Source of the DNA: Pelagibacterium montanilacus
GTDB taxonomy: Bacteria > Pseudomonadota > Alphaproteobacteria > Rhizobiales > Devosiaceae
Reading direction: 5' to 3'
Assembly: GCF_003992665.1 (NCBI RefSeq)
Contig: NZ_RZMX01000036.1
Coordinates: forward strand, 1-64,000
DNA: 64,000 bases
The notes beneath the pieces are model-generated. The model saw only the letters and a program-made list of their open reading frames with translations, ran no database searches and was not told where the DNA came from. Each line of letters starts with the position of its first letter. Position 1 is the stretch's first letter. The position numbers and the translations under genes were made by a program. Shown piece after piece: positions 8,379-16,503 of the stretch.

Positions 8379-9236
8379 ATGCGCAGAAAAAGGACGACTG
8401 ATACCGAGCTGCGAGCCCGCACCGCGTCCGGCCGCCTGATCGGCCGCGTCCGCAAGGCGCGCATCGAGGAGCTGATCCAGCAGAACGGCTCGATGTCGAT
8501 CACCGCCCTTGCCGCCGAATTCGACGTGTCGGAGATGACCATCCGCCGCGATCTCTCCGAGCTCGAGGCCCGCGGCCACATCCAGCGCACCCATGGCGGC
8601 GCGGTCGTCGAGCCCCAGGGCGATACCCGCCTTGCCTCCGAGGAGCGGTTCTTCGACGAGCGCCGCAACGCCAACCGCGCAGCCAAGACCGCCATCGCCC
8701 GCAAGGCGATGGAACTGGTCGGCTCCGGCCAGGCGGTGGCTCTGGACGTGGGCACCACCAATTACGAGCTGGCTTCGCTCCTTGCCGAGCGCACCGACAT
8801 CCGGGTGTTCACCAACAATCTTCGGGTCGCGGCCCTCATGGGCCAGAGCCAGGCCGAAATCTACCTTCTGGGGGGACGCGTGCGCCAGAAGGAGATGTCA
8901 CTGTGCGGCCCGGTCGCGGTCGATCAGGCCCGGCGCTTGTGGTTCGATATCGCCTTCATCGGCGTATCGGCCCTCTCGCCCCAGGGCATTTTCGATTTCG
9001 CCTTCGAGGAGATCGAGCTCAAGCACGCCTATATCGATCGCGCCAAGAAGCGCGTGGTGCTGGCCGACAGCTCCAAGTTCGACCAGACCTCGCTGGTCCA
9101 GATTTCCGGCTTCGACGTCATCGACGCGATGGTCACCGACGCCCCGCCGCCCCCGCGAATCGCCGCGGCGCTCGAGGCTGCCGGGGTGGAAATCATCCTC
9201 GCCAGGCCCGCGCCCCACCCCGCGTCGGCGGGTTAA
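8379..9236 (+). CDS. DeoR/GlpR family transcriptional regulator
   Basis: 285 residues: an N-terminal DeoR helix-turn-helix (RIEELIQQNGSMSITALAAE then FDVSEMTIRRDLSELEARGH) and a C-terminal sugar-phosphate sensor domain with DVGTTNYELA, NNLRVA, GGRVRQKEMSLCGP and LADSSKF. Such proteins are usually repressors released by a phosphorylated sugar. The ATG at 8379 follows a weak GGGTGGGA; ATG 8313 is an alternative that would add an arginine-rich leader. It is divergent from the aldehyde dehydrogenase unit. Matching TGTTC pairs upstream of the ABC operon and in the 28.2-kb divergent promoter suggest that it controls the whole 5-30 kb region. Confidence 0.9.
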   Translation: MRRKRTTDTELRARTASGRLIGRVRKARIEELIQQNGSMSITALAAEFDVSEMTIRRDLSELEARGHIQRTHGGAVVEPQGDTRLASEERFFDERRNANRAAKTAIARKAMELVGSGQAVALDVGTTNYELASLLAERTDIRVFTNNLRVAALMGQSQAEIYLLGGRVRQKEMSLCGPVAVDQARRLWFDIAFIGVSALSPQGIFDFAFEEIELKHAYIDRAKKRVVLADSSKFDQTSLVQISGFDVIDAMVTDAPPPPRIAAALEAAGVEIILARPAPHPASAG

Positions 9237-9267
9237 CGACCGAGCCGTTTGACGGGCCACGATGGCG

Positions 9268-9292
9268 GGGGAGCAGGCTTGTCCCGCTCCCC
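9268..9292. terminator. Possible bidirectional terminator hairpin
   Basis: GGGGAGC (9268-9274) pairs with GCTCCCC (9286-9292) across an 11-base loop in the 63-bp gap between the convergent DeoR and Gfo/Idh/MocA genes. There is no long T tract, so this is a weak call. Confidence 0.4.
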
Positions 9293-9299
9293 TCGCTTG

Positions 9300-10316
9300 T
9301 CAGATGTCCCAGTTCTCAACGTCCTCGGGCTGGCCCGACTTCACCGACCGCAGGATCGCGTCGTTGACTGCCACGTTGCGCAGCGCGTCGGGCGTGGGCA
9401 CGAGGAACGTGAGATCCTCGCGCACCGCCTGCACGAAATGGCGCTGCTCTTCGTAAAGATCGCCCATGATCCGGCCATTGACCTCTGGCCAGTGCACCCC
9501 GTCGGGCAGCGACCAGCCGCCGCTCGCCAGCATCCGCAGTCCGCTGTCGCGCACGTCGAGGTCGATCACCCCTTCGGTTCCGATCACTTCGGTGCGCGCC
9601 CAAAGCCCGGTGGGGATCCCCTTGGGCAGCGTCCAGCCGAAATAGAGCTGGCCGACCATGCCCGATGTCATCTCGCAGGTCGTAAAATAGGCGTCCTCGG
9701 ATTGAACCCCCAGCTTGGGCATCTGCTTGGAAACCTGCCGGGAGAACACGCGGGTCACGTTCTGGCCGCTGATCCACTGCAGCGCGTCCACGTCGTGAAC
9801 CCCGAGATAAAAGCACACCGACGAACCGCCATTCATGCGCAGCCCGAGCTCGGAATTGGTGAACCGGCCCGACGAGCCGTGCAAAGGCTCACCGATCTCC
9901 CCGTTCCGCACAGCCTGGGCCGCCTGATTGTAGCGCGGATCGAACCGCAGGATCTGGCCCACCATCAGCCTTCCGCCGCTCTTTTCGGCTCTTGCCATTG
10001 CCTTGGCGTCATCGAGCGCATGGGCCATGGGCTTTTCCACCAGCACCGGCTTGCCGGCCTCGAGCAGGCGCACGGTCACGTCCCTGTGCAGCGTGTCGGG
10101 CAGCACCACGATATAGGCATCGGCCGCGTCAGCCGCCAGCGCGGCGTCGATATCGCGGTAATGGGTCGCCCCATAGCGACCCGCGACATCCGAGCCCAGT
10201 TGCGCGTTCATGTCCACGATCGCCGCGAGCTGGGCGGTCTCCAGCCCGCTTGCCGACTGGGCATGCAACTGCCCCATGAATCCGGCACCCACGATGCCCA
10301 GCCTGATCTCTTTCAT
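9300..10316 (-). CDS. Gfo/Idh/MocA family oxidoreductase
   Basis: 338 residues. The N-terminal Rossmann fold has GIVGAGFMGQLHAQS, and the catalytic EKP (VLVEKPMAH) lies near residue 95; the C-terminal alpha/beta domain has FYLGVHDVDALQWIS with a likely catalytic His. Relatives oxidise or epimerise sugars and inositols with NAD(P). AAGGAG nine bases upstream supports ATG 10316. It is divergent from the CUT1 ABC operon, whose last gene is a second Gfo protein, so the two may form a redox pair for the imported sugar. Substrate not predictable. Confidence 0.85.
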   Translation of the reverse strand: MKEIRLGIVGAGFMGQLHAQSASGLETAQLAAIVDMNAQLGSDVAGRYGATHYRDIDAALAADAADAYIVVLPDTLHRDVTVRLLEAGKPVLVEKPMAHALDDAKAMARAEKSGGRLMVGQILRFDPRYNQAAQAVRNGEIGEPLHGSSGRFTNSELGLRMNGGSSVCFYLGVHDVDALQWISGQNVTRVFSRQVSKQMPKLGVQSEDAYFTTCEMTSGMVGQLYFGWTLPKGIPTGLWARTEVIGTEGVIDLDVRDSGLRMLASGGWSLPDGVHWPEVNGRIMGDLYEEQRHFVQAVREDLTFLVPTPDALRNVAVNDAILRSVKSGQPEDVENWDI

Positions 10317-10763
10317 CTCGGTCTGCTCCTTGTTCGCCTTCCATCCCGCCATAGGCACCCTGGCCCCGGACGATGTTCCACCGGCACCCTATAACGAACA
10401 TTTCCAAACTAAAAGCATCAAAAATGGCACCCGGAAGCCAATCCGCAGATTCCGCTCGCCCGCAATGTCATGTTCAGTTTTTTTCGTTTTTCCAGCCCGG
10501 CGCCAGCACTGCCAGATACGGAAGCAACAACTAAAAATCGCCCAAAGACCCCGGATATCCTGACATTTCACGCACTTCCTTGCTCTGCTGACCAGCCGTC
10601 CCGGTCCCATGGGAGGAAAAATTTGCCACGTTCCCCCTTGACGAGTCGGACGTTCACGCTTCTTATTTGAACATATAAGAACAATAAATTGACAAACTCA
10701 TGGATCTGACCGCCCCTCCCACCGGAGGGCGGAGGGCAACATCAGCGAAGGGAACGCATTGAA
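10317..10763. promoter_or_regulatory. 447-bp divergent intergenic region
   Basis: This gap between the Gfo gene and the ABC operon holds no convincing coding sequence. It is AT-richer than its surroundings, with T-rich stretches around 10477-10495. The side near the ABC operon contains the promoter and operator listed separately. TGTTC or GAACA words also occur at 10331, 10374 and 10396 near the Gfo start, but without the 10-bp spacing. Confidence 0.6.
10638..10683 (+). promoter_or_regulatory. Candidate promoter with DeoR operator 2
   Basis: A sigma-70-like pair TTGACG (10638-10643) and TCTTAT (10661-10666) with 17-bp spacing predicts transcription start near 10673. GAACA at 10669-10673 and 10679-10683, the complement of TGTTC and again exactly 10 bp apart, overlaps that start site, a typical repressor position. 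It would control the ABC transporter operon starting at 10764. Confidence 0.55.
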
Positions 10764-12146
10764 ATGACAGTGAAATTTCAGGAGGGTCGCCGTCGGCACC
10801 TTCTCAGGGCCACCACGGCACTGAGCGGACTGCTTGCGGCGGCAGTTGTCGCGGGCAGCCTCGGGGTCTCGGCGGTTTCCGCCCAGGAGAGCTTCGAAGC
10901 GATCACCGACGAGAACGTCTATTTCCGTGGCTGGCAATTCCGGACCGACGTGGTCCAGGGCAATGTCGACACCTACAACGAAACCATGGGCGGCAACGTC
11001 GACTACGCGACGGTCACGGGTGACTATCCCGCCATCATGGAGCAGAACCTGATCGCCGGCGGCGAGCTGGACGTTCTTTATGCCAACCCCTCGAGCGCGG
11101 TGCGCTATTTCGAGGGCGGCTGGATCACCCCCGCGACCGCCCTGCCCAATTCCGACGAGATCATGGAAGACATGTATCCCAATATCCGGGAAGCATGGAC
11201 CCATAATGGCGAACTTCTCGGGCTGAGCTATTTCGTCTCGGTACGCGGCACGCTTCTGGCCAATCTCGAGCTGATCGAGGAAGCCGGGTTCACCGAAGAA
11301 GACCTGCCGGCCACCTGGCCCGAGCTTTACGACATGGTCTACGCCCTCAACGAGGCAGGCGTTGATACCCCCTTCCTGCCCCATTGGTTCGCCGAATATT
11401 TCGGCATCTCCTGGGGCTTCGTCTTCGAGGTGATGAACCGGGGCGGCGTGGTCGCGGATGCAGAGACCAACGAGCCCATGCTCTCGGTCGACGGCCCTGC
11501 GGGCGAGACGCTTGCCGACTGGAAGGAGCTCTGGAACTCCGGCCTCGTGCCCGAGGAAGTGCTCTCTTACAACGAAGCGGCGTTCATCGACGCCTACCGT
11601 TCGGGCCGCTACGTGTTCAGCCCCCAGCAGCTCTATGATATCAAGACCTTCAACGACGAAAGCCAGTCTGCCGACGTTGCCGGTCATATCACTCTTCTGT
11701 CCTCCGAAGAGCAGAGCTGGGGGCTGATCGACAGTGCCATGTACATGATGACCAGCCGGGACCGTGCCGAAGATCACACCCAGGACGTCATGAACTTCAC
11801 CTCCTGGTATGGCTACAAGAACGAGGAAGGCGAGTACGCCGTCGCCAACCGCTGGCTCGAGGAGAACATGTTGTTCTCGGCCTATCGTTCGGTCATGGAG
11901 AGCGACATGGCCCGTGAAGCCATCGAGAGCGCGGTTGCGCGTCCCGAGGACTATCAGACCCTGCTCGACGTCTATGCCACCACCGACTACCCGGCTGGCA
12001 TCTGGAATGTCGTGTGGGCCGAGGAGTTCAACTCCTGGCTGCGCGACAAGCTCTTTGCGTTCCTTCAGAACGACCTGCCCGTCGAGGAGGTCATCAACGA
12101 GGCCAACGCCGAGATCGAGCGTCTCAACGATCGTTACGGTCTCTGA
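10764..12146 (+). CDS. CUT1 ABC transporter substrate-binding protein
   Basis: 460-residue extracellular solute-binding protein, family 1. It has a basic N-terminus, a hydrophobic stretch (ALSGLLAAAVVAGSLGVSAV) and a probable signal-peptidase site at SAQES, so it is periplasmic. The mature part is acidic, with many Glu/Asp. Family 1 proteins of this size bind mono- and oligosaccharides or polyols. GAAGGGA precedes the ATG. It is followed by a strong stem-loop and then two permeases and an ATPase. Over-expression of the binding protein relative to the membrane parts is expected from that stem-loop. Confidence 0.9.
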   Translation: MTVKFQEGRRRHLLRATTALSGLLAAAVVAGSLGVSAVSAQESFEAITDENVYFRGWQFRTDVVQGNVDTYNETMGGNVDYATVTGDYPAIMEQNLIAGGELDVLYANPSSAVRYFEGGWITPATALPNSDEIMEDMYPNIREAWTHNGELLGLSYFVSVRGTLLANLELIEEAGFTEEDLPATWPELYDMVYALNEAGVDTPFLPHWFAEYFGISWGFVFEVMNRGGVVADAETNEPMLSVDGPAGETLADWKELWNSGLVPEEVLSYNEAAFIDAYRSGRYVFSPQQLYDIKTFNDESQSADVAGHITLLSSEEQSWGLIDSAMYMMTSRDRAEDHTQDVMNFTSWYGYKNEEGEYAVANRWLEENMLFSAYRSVMESDMAREAIESAVARPEDYQTLLDVYATTDYPAGIWNVVWAEEFNSWLRDKLFAFLQNDLPVEEVINEANAEIERLNDRYGL

Positions 12147-12161
12147 GGGCTGAGCACATAT

Positions 12162-12201
12162 CGGCTCCCGGTCGCACCCGCGACCGGGAGCCGTTCTCTT
12201 T
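12162..12201 (+). terminator. Strong stem-loop between binding protein and permease genes
   Basis: A perfect 14-bp stem, CGGCTCCCGGTCGC (12162-12175) with GCGACCGGGAGCCG (12180-12193) and loop ACCC, is followed by TTCTCTTT. It lies 15 bp after the binding-protein stop codon. Such elements protect the upstream mRNA and let only part of the transcription continue into the permease genes. Confidence 0.85.
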
Positions 12202-12300
12202 CAAACGACGATCGGCAGCTCAATTCCTGATCGTTTCCAGTGCAGACGTCCCGCCCGGGCAGCTCTCAAGCGTCAACCGGGCCGGCTGTCATTTGCGAAG

Positions 12301-13251
12301 GTGTCGGACATGAATGGATCGTCGGCCAGGCCGTCTCGCTCCTCCGAACCCACCCCGCACGGTGCGCCCAAACCGCGTCGCGAACTCTCCGATCTGCAGT
12401 TCGCCCTTGTGGTCACGGTTCCCGTGCTCCTGTTTCTGGTGGTGGTGGTTGCCTATCCCTTGGGATACGCGCTCTACATGAGCTTCCATGACATCCGCTT
12501 TTTCGGCGGGTATTCGGCGGAGTTCATCGGCGGCGAGAACTATGCGGGCGTCCTCAGCGACAGCGCGTTCTGGGGGGCTTTGTGGCTCACCATCAGGTTC
12601 ACGATCGTCACCGTGCTCCTGGGGCTGCTGATCGGGCTGGGCCTTGCCATCGTCCTGCGGGATCTGCCTCCGGGCTGGAAATGGCTCCGGGCGCTGATCA
12701 TCCTGCCCTGGGCGGTCTCGCCCTATGGCACTGGCATCTTCTTTGCCTATCTCGGCCGCGGCCAGACCGGGTTCGGAACCGCGTTCGCCAACGCGCTGGG
12801 GATCGATGAAGCCATCAATTTCATCTCCGCCCAGTGGGTCATCGAATATCTGGCGTTCGGCAACGCCTGGAACATGGCCCCGCTGGTGGCTTTCTTCCTA
12901 CTGGCCAACATGCTCACCATTCCCAAGCGGCTCTATCATCTGGCCGCGCTAGACCGCATGAACCGGTTCGAGCAGTTCTGGAACGTGACGCTGCCCCCGC
13001 TGCGGTTCACCCTTTTCGTCTTCTCGTGCATCCTCACGGTGCTCGCGCTCAAGACGTTCGACTTCATCTTCACCCAGACTCAGGGCGGTCCGGGCAATGC
13101 CTCCTCGGTCCTGACCTATCTGATCTACCGCATCAGCTTCGTGAACCTGAACCTGGGCTACGGCGCGGCCATGAGCTTCTTCCTGCTGGCGCTGATCCTG
13201 GGCCTGACCGGAGCACTGTTCTTCTTCTGGGGACGAAAGGTATCGCGCTGA
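12301..13251 (+). CDS. CUT1 ABC transporter permease (MalF/UgpA type)
   Basis: 316 residues with six predicted membrane segments, the first at LVVTVPVLLFLVVVVAYPLG. The cytoplasmic EAA loop is HLAALDRMNRFEQFWNVTLP, the site that docks the ATPase. The frame opens with GTG 12301; ATG 12310 is an equally possible start after AAGGTG. Its stop TGA shares one base with the ATG of the next permease, so the two are translationally coupled. Confidence 0.88.
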   Translation: MSDMNGSSARPSRSSEPTPHGAPKPRRELSDLQFALVVTVPVLLFLVVVVAYPLGYALYMSFHDIRFFGGYSAEFIGGENYAGVLSDSAFWGALWLTIRFTIVTVLLGLLIGLGLAIVLRDLPPGWKWLRALIILPWAVSPYGTGIFFAYLGRGQTGFGTAFANALGIDEAINFISAQWVIEYLAFGNAWNMAPLVAFFLLANMLTIPKRLYHLAALDRMNRFEQFWNVTLPPLRFTLFVFSCILTVLALKTFDFIFTQTQGGPGNASSVLTYLIYRISFVNLNLGYGAAMSFFLLALILGLTGALFFFWGRKVSR

Positions 13252-14105
13252 TGACCAGGAAGAGATTTTCCATATGGCTGATCCTGGCGGTTGCGGTCGC
13301 GCTGCTCTGGACGTTCCTGCCCATGTACTGGACCATCAAGTATGCGTTCATGACCAAGACCGAGATCGCGAGTTTTCCTCCGCTTTCGTTCCCGCCGGCG
13401 CCCCAGCTCGCATCGTTCTTCAACATCTTCGGGTTCGACTACACCCTGCCCGACGGCACCGTGATCCCGGCATCCGGCCAGGCACGCCAGGTCATGCTGG
13501 GCCTTCGCAACAGCATGATCGTCTCGGTCATCGTGACCACGATCACCATGGTCGTCGTCCTGCCGGTCGCCTACGTCTTTGCGCGCCTCGAATTCACCGC
13601 AAAGGGCAAGCTTCTGGCCGCCATCCTGCTTTCGGTGTCCCTGCCTCCGGTCTCGACGCTCATTCCCTTTTATGCGGTCTATGTTCAGCTCGGGCTCGTG
13701 GGCACCATCACCGGTCTCGTGATCGTCACGCTCACCATCACCATTCCCATCGTGGTCTGGATGCTGATCGGGTTCTTCCGCAATCTGCCGCCCATCGAGC
13801 AGCTTGCCCGGATCGACGGCTTCTCACGGCTTTACACCTTCACGCGCATCATCGTGCCCATGGCGCGAAGCGGCGTTCTGGTGGCCTCGGTCATCGCGTT
13901 CCTGTTTGCCTGGAACGAGTACGTCTATGCCCAGGTGCTGGTTACCGGCTCACAGGCCGTGACCCTGCCCGCGGCGATGTCGGGCTTCCTCTTCCAGGTT
14001 CCCGAACCGGCCCATCTGGCGGCCAGCCTGCTCGTCAGCCTGCTCCCGCCATTCTTCATTGCCTTCTTCCTGCAACGCCACATTGCGGAAATGAACCTCG
14101 TCTGA
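13251..14105 (+). CDS. CUT1 ABC transporter permease (MalG/UgpE type)
   Basis: 284 residues, N-terminal membrane anchor IWLILAVAVALLWTFLPM and five more hydrophobic segments. The EAA loop is EQLARIDGFSRLYTFTRIIVP, and FAWNEYVYAQVL is typical of the MalG branch. An unusual extra periplasmic stretch (residues about 60-80, FDYTLPDGTVIPASGQARQV) is inserted after the first segment. Start ATG 13251 overlaps the previous stop by one base. It partners the 12301 permease. Confidence 0.88.
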   Translation: MTRKRFSIWLILAVAVALLWTFLPMYWTIKYAFMTKTEIASFPPLSFPPAPQLASFFNIFGFDYTLPDGTVIPASGQARQVMLGLRNSMIVSVIVTTITMVVVLPVAYVFARLEFTAKGKLLAAILLSVSLPPVSTLIPFYAVYVQLGLVGTITGLVIVTLTITIPIVVWMLIGFFRNLPPIEQLARIDGFSRLYTFTRIIVPMARSGVLVASVIAFLFAWNEYVYAQVLVTGSQAVTLPAAMSGFLFQVPEPAHLAASLLVSLLPPFFIAFFLQRHIAEMNLV

Positions 14106-14127
14106 TCGAGAAGGAACACTCACCCCA

Positions 14128-15228
14128 ATGGCACGCATCGAACTTAAAGACATAAACAAGTCCTTTGGTGAGCATCAGGCGGTCAAGGGCCTGGACATGA
14201 CCATCGAGGATGGTGAGCTTCTGGTCCTGCTCGGCCCCTCGGGGTGCGGCAAGTCCACGACCATGAATATGATCGCCGGGCTCGAGGACGCCTCGAGCGG
14301 ACAGATCCTGTTCAACGGCAGGGACGTCACCGACATCGCCCCCTTCGAGCGCAATGTCGCGATGGTCTTCCAGTCGTCCCTGCTCTATCCGCACCTCACG
14401 GCCCGCAAGAACATCCGCATGAGCCTCAAGCGCACCAAACTCTCGTCAGCCGAGATCGACAAGCGTGTCGAGGATGCCGCCACCACCGTGGACGTCACGC
14501 ACCTGCTCGACAAATTCCCCGCCCATCTCTCGGGCGGCGAGCGCCAGCGCGTGGCAACCGCCAAGGCCATCGTGCGCCAGCCGGACTGCTTCCTGCTCGA
14601 CGAGCCCCTCTCGGCGCTGGACGCGGCGCTGCGTCTCTCGCTGCGCTCGGAACTGGTCAACCTCCAGAAGCGCCTGCACACCACCATGATCTTTGTCACC
14701 CACGATCAGGTCGAGGCCATGACCATGGGCGACAGGATAGGCGTGATGCGCGACGGCCGGCTCGAGCAGATCGGCTCGCCCACCGACATCTACAACGAGC
14801 CCCAGACGCTCTTTGTCGCCGGTTTCGTCGGCGCCCCGCCAATGAACTTCTTTGACGGAGCCATCGAGGAAACCGCGACAGGCAAGGTCTTTGCCAATGC
14901 CGACATGCGCGTGCCCCTGACCGGCAGCGCCGCCGAGCTCGATCCGCGCGCCAGGGTCGTCCTCGCCATCCGCCCCCACCTGATGGAGCTGTGCGAGGAA
15001 GGCCCCGAAAGCGTCCCCCTCAAGGTCTATGCCATCGAGCAGCTCGGCAACGAGGCGATCGTGGTTTGCGACGGGCCCAACGACAACCGCATCCGGGTCG
15101 TCGTCGCGCCGGGTTATTCGGCACAGATCGGCTCGACCATCCACGCCCGGTTCAACGCCGACGTCGCCCATTTCTTCGATCCTGCGACCGAGCGCGTCAT
15201 CCCCAAACTCACCAAGGCAGCCGCATAG
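14128..15228 (+). CDS. CUT1 ABC transporter ATPase (UgpC/MsmK type)
   Basis: 366 residues: Walker A GPSGCGKST (36-44), signature LSGGERQRVATAKAIV, Walker B CFLLDEPLSALDAALR, the switch His in FVTHDQVEAMTMGD, and a C-terminal TOBE/OB regulatory domain. The signature deviates slightly (ATAKA where AMGRA is usual). It energises the 12301/13251 permeases. It follows the second permease by 22 bp and abuts the next gene without a gap. Confidence 0.9.
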   Translation: MARIELKDINKSFGEHQAVKGLDMTIEDGELLVLLGPSGCGKSTTMNMIAGLEDASSGQILFNGRDVTDIAPFERNVAMVFQSSLLYPHLTARKNIRMSLKRTKLSSAEIDKRVEDAATTVDVTHLLDKFPAHLSGGERQRVATAKAIVRQPDCFLLDEPLSALDAALRLSLRSELVNLQKRLHTTMIFVTHDQVEAMTMGDRIGVMRDGRLEQIGSPTDIYNEPQTLFVAGFVGAPPMNFFDGAIEETATGKVFANADMRVPLTGSAAELDPRARVVLAIRPHLMELCEEGPESVPLKVYAIEQLGNEAIVVCDGPNDNRIRVVVAPGYSAQIGSTIHARFNADVAHFFDPATERVIPKLTKAAA

Positions 15229-16302
15229 ATGCCCGCAACAGATCCCAACGCCCCGCTCCGCGTCACGATCGCCGGGTTCGGCCAGGCCGGCCGGTGCCAT
15301 GCCGGCGCGTGGAAGGCCATGGACAATGTCGAGATCGTGGGGGTCTATTCCCTCCGGCCCGACCATGAGGCCGCCGACATCGCAGCCCTGTGCGGACCCG
15401 ATGTTCCCGTCTTCGGCGACTACCGCCAGATGCTCGATACGGTCGACTCCGACTTCGCCAGCATCTGCACCCTGCACGACACCCACGCCGACTACGTGAT
15501 CGAGGCGGCCAGCCGGGGCCTTCACCTTCTCATCGAAAAGCCCATCTGCCTGACACCCGAGGAACTCTTTGCCGTCCGCAAGGCGGTCAAGGACGCGGGC
15601 ATCCGCGCGTTCGCTGGCTTCCAGGAGTTCCACTACGGCCAGCTTGAGACCACCATCGACGCGGTCAAGAAGGGCTATCTGGGCGATCTGCACCTCGCCC
15701 AGATCGAATATTACAACGGCATCGGCGTCTGGACGCCCCAGCACTGGTGGGCCAAGACCAAGGCCATCGGCGGCTCGTCCATGCTCTTCTGCGGCTGCCA
15801 CCCGCTCATGATGATGATGAACGTCATGGAAGGGCGCAGGATCGCCGAAGTCACCGCGCTCGACACCCATTCGAGCTCGCACCATTTCGCCGCGCTCGAA
15901 TACAAGGCCACCCAGGTGAACCTCCTCCGCTTCGAGGACGGCGCGATCGGCCAGGTGACCTCGTGCCTCGATAGCCTCCACCCCTATTACTGGCGCAACA
16001 CGCTGGTCGGGTCCCAAGGCTCGCTGATCGACACCCGCATCCATTCGCGCAACATGGTCGCCGGGCTGGACACCAAGGGCTGGTCCGACCTCGCTACCCG
16101 CTCGATCAACGACGCCGGCGACATCAAATACGACATGTTCGTGCCCATGTTCGAGCGCATCCTTGCCAATCTGCGCACCGACGCCCCCATGCCCTATTCG
16201 GACTTCGACAGGGCCTGGGAAATGCACCGGATCCTGTTTGCCTGCGACGAAGCCGCAAGGACCGGAAAGCCGGTATCGCCGGACGCGTATCTGCCGACCT
16301 GA
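15229..16302 (+). CDS. Gfo/Idh/MocA family oxidoreductase
   Basis: 357 residues. NAD(P)-binding TIAGFGQAGRCHAG, catalytic EKP in LLIEKPICLTPEE, and a C-terminal domain with GGSSMLFCGCHPLMMMMNVM. The ATG directly follows the TAG of the ATPase gene, so it is the last gene of the ABC operon and probably acts on the imported sugar. It shares only the family framework with the oxidoreductase at 9300; its large central domain with HWWAKTKAIGG is distinct. A terminator and a RIME-like repeat follow. Confidence 0.87.
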   Translation: MPATDPNAPLRVTIAGFGQAGRCHAGAWKAMDNVEIVGVYSLRPDHEAADIAALCGPDVPVFGDYRQMLDTVDSDFASICTLHDTHADYVIEAASRGLHLLIEKPICLTPEELFAVRKAVKDAGIRAFAGFQEFHYGQLETTIDAVKKGYLGDLHLAQIEYYNGIGVWTPQHWWAKTKAIGGSSMLFCGCHPLMMMMNVMEGRRIAEVTALDTHSSSHHFAALEYKATQVNLLRFEDGAIGQVTSCLDSLHPYYWRNTLVGSQGSLIDTRIHSRNMVAGLDTKGWSDLATRSINDAGDIKYDMFVPMFERILANLRTDAPMPYSDFDRAWEMHRILFACDEAARTGKPVSPDAYLPT

Positions 16303-16332
16303 CCCGAGCCCGGACATCGCCGATCACACGAA

Positions 16333-16362
16333 ACGGGCCGCTCCCTTGCCAGGGCGGCCCGT
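16333..16362 (+). terminator. Rho-independent terminator of the ABC operon
   Basis: A stem of ACGGGCCGC(T)CCCT with AGGGCGGCCCGT, with one bulged base and loop TGCC, is followed by TTGCTCATTCTC. It lies 30 bp after the last gene of the plus-strand operon and before the convergent M20 gene. Confidence 0.75.
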
Positions 16363-16400
16363 TTGCTCATTCTCGGCTCACAGTGATGTGGAGAGACCTC

Positions 16401-16503
16401 GAGCGTTTCCAGGACAGGTGGAAACACTTTTCCGGTTCGGAAACGAGACAAATCAAAGACTTGGAGCTCCTGTTCTGATTCAATCAGAACAGGTATGCTC
16501 TAG
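16401..16503 (+). repeat. RIME-like intergenic repeat, copy B
   Basis: 103 bp between convergent genes. First hairpin: GCGTTTCC and GGAAACG around an inner pair; second hairpin: CCTGTTCTGATT and AATCAGAACAGG with a one-base centre. It ends in GCTCTAG, and the last bases supply the TAG stop codon (complement of 16500-16502) of the M20 gene on the minus strand. Confidence 0.85.

Noticed and set aside
10331-10400. TGTTC and GAACA words near the start of the Gfo gene, considered as a fourth DeoR operator.
   Set aside because: They are 22 to 43 bp apart and in mixed orientation, without the 10-bp phasing that defines the other sites.
14446-16317. A 623-codon open frame antisense to the ABC ATPase and Gfo genes.
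   Set aside because: Antisense to two genes with full family motifs; composition (Gly/Asp/His rich, no domain) is that of a high-GC shadow.
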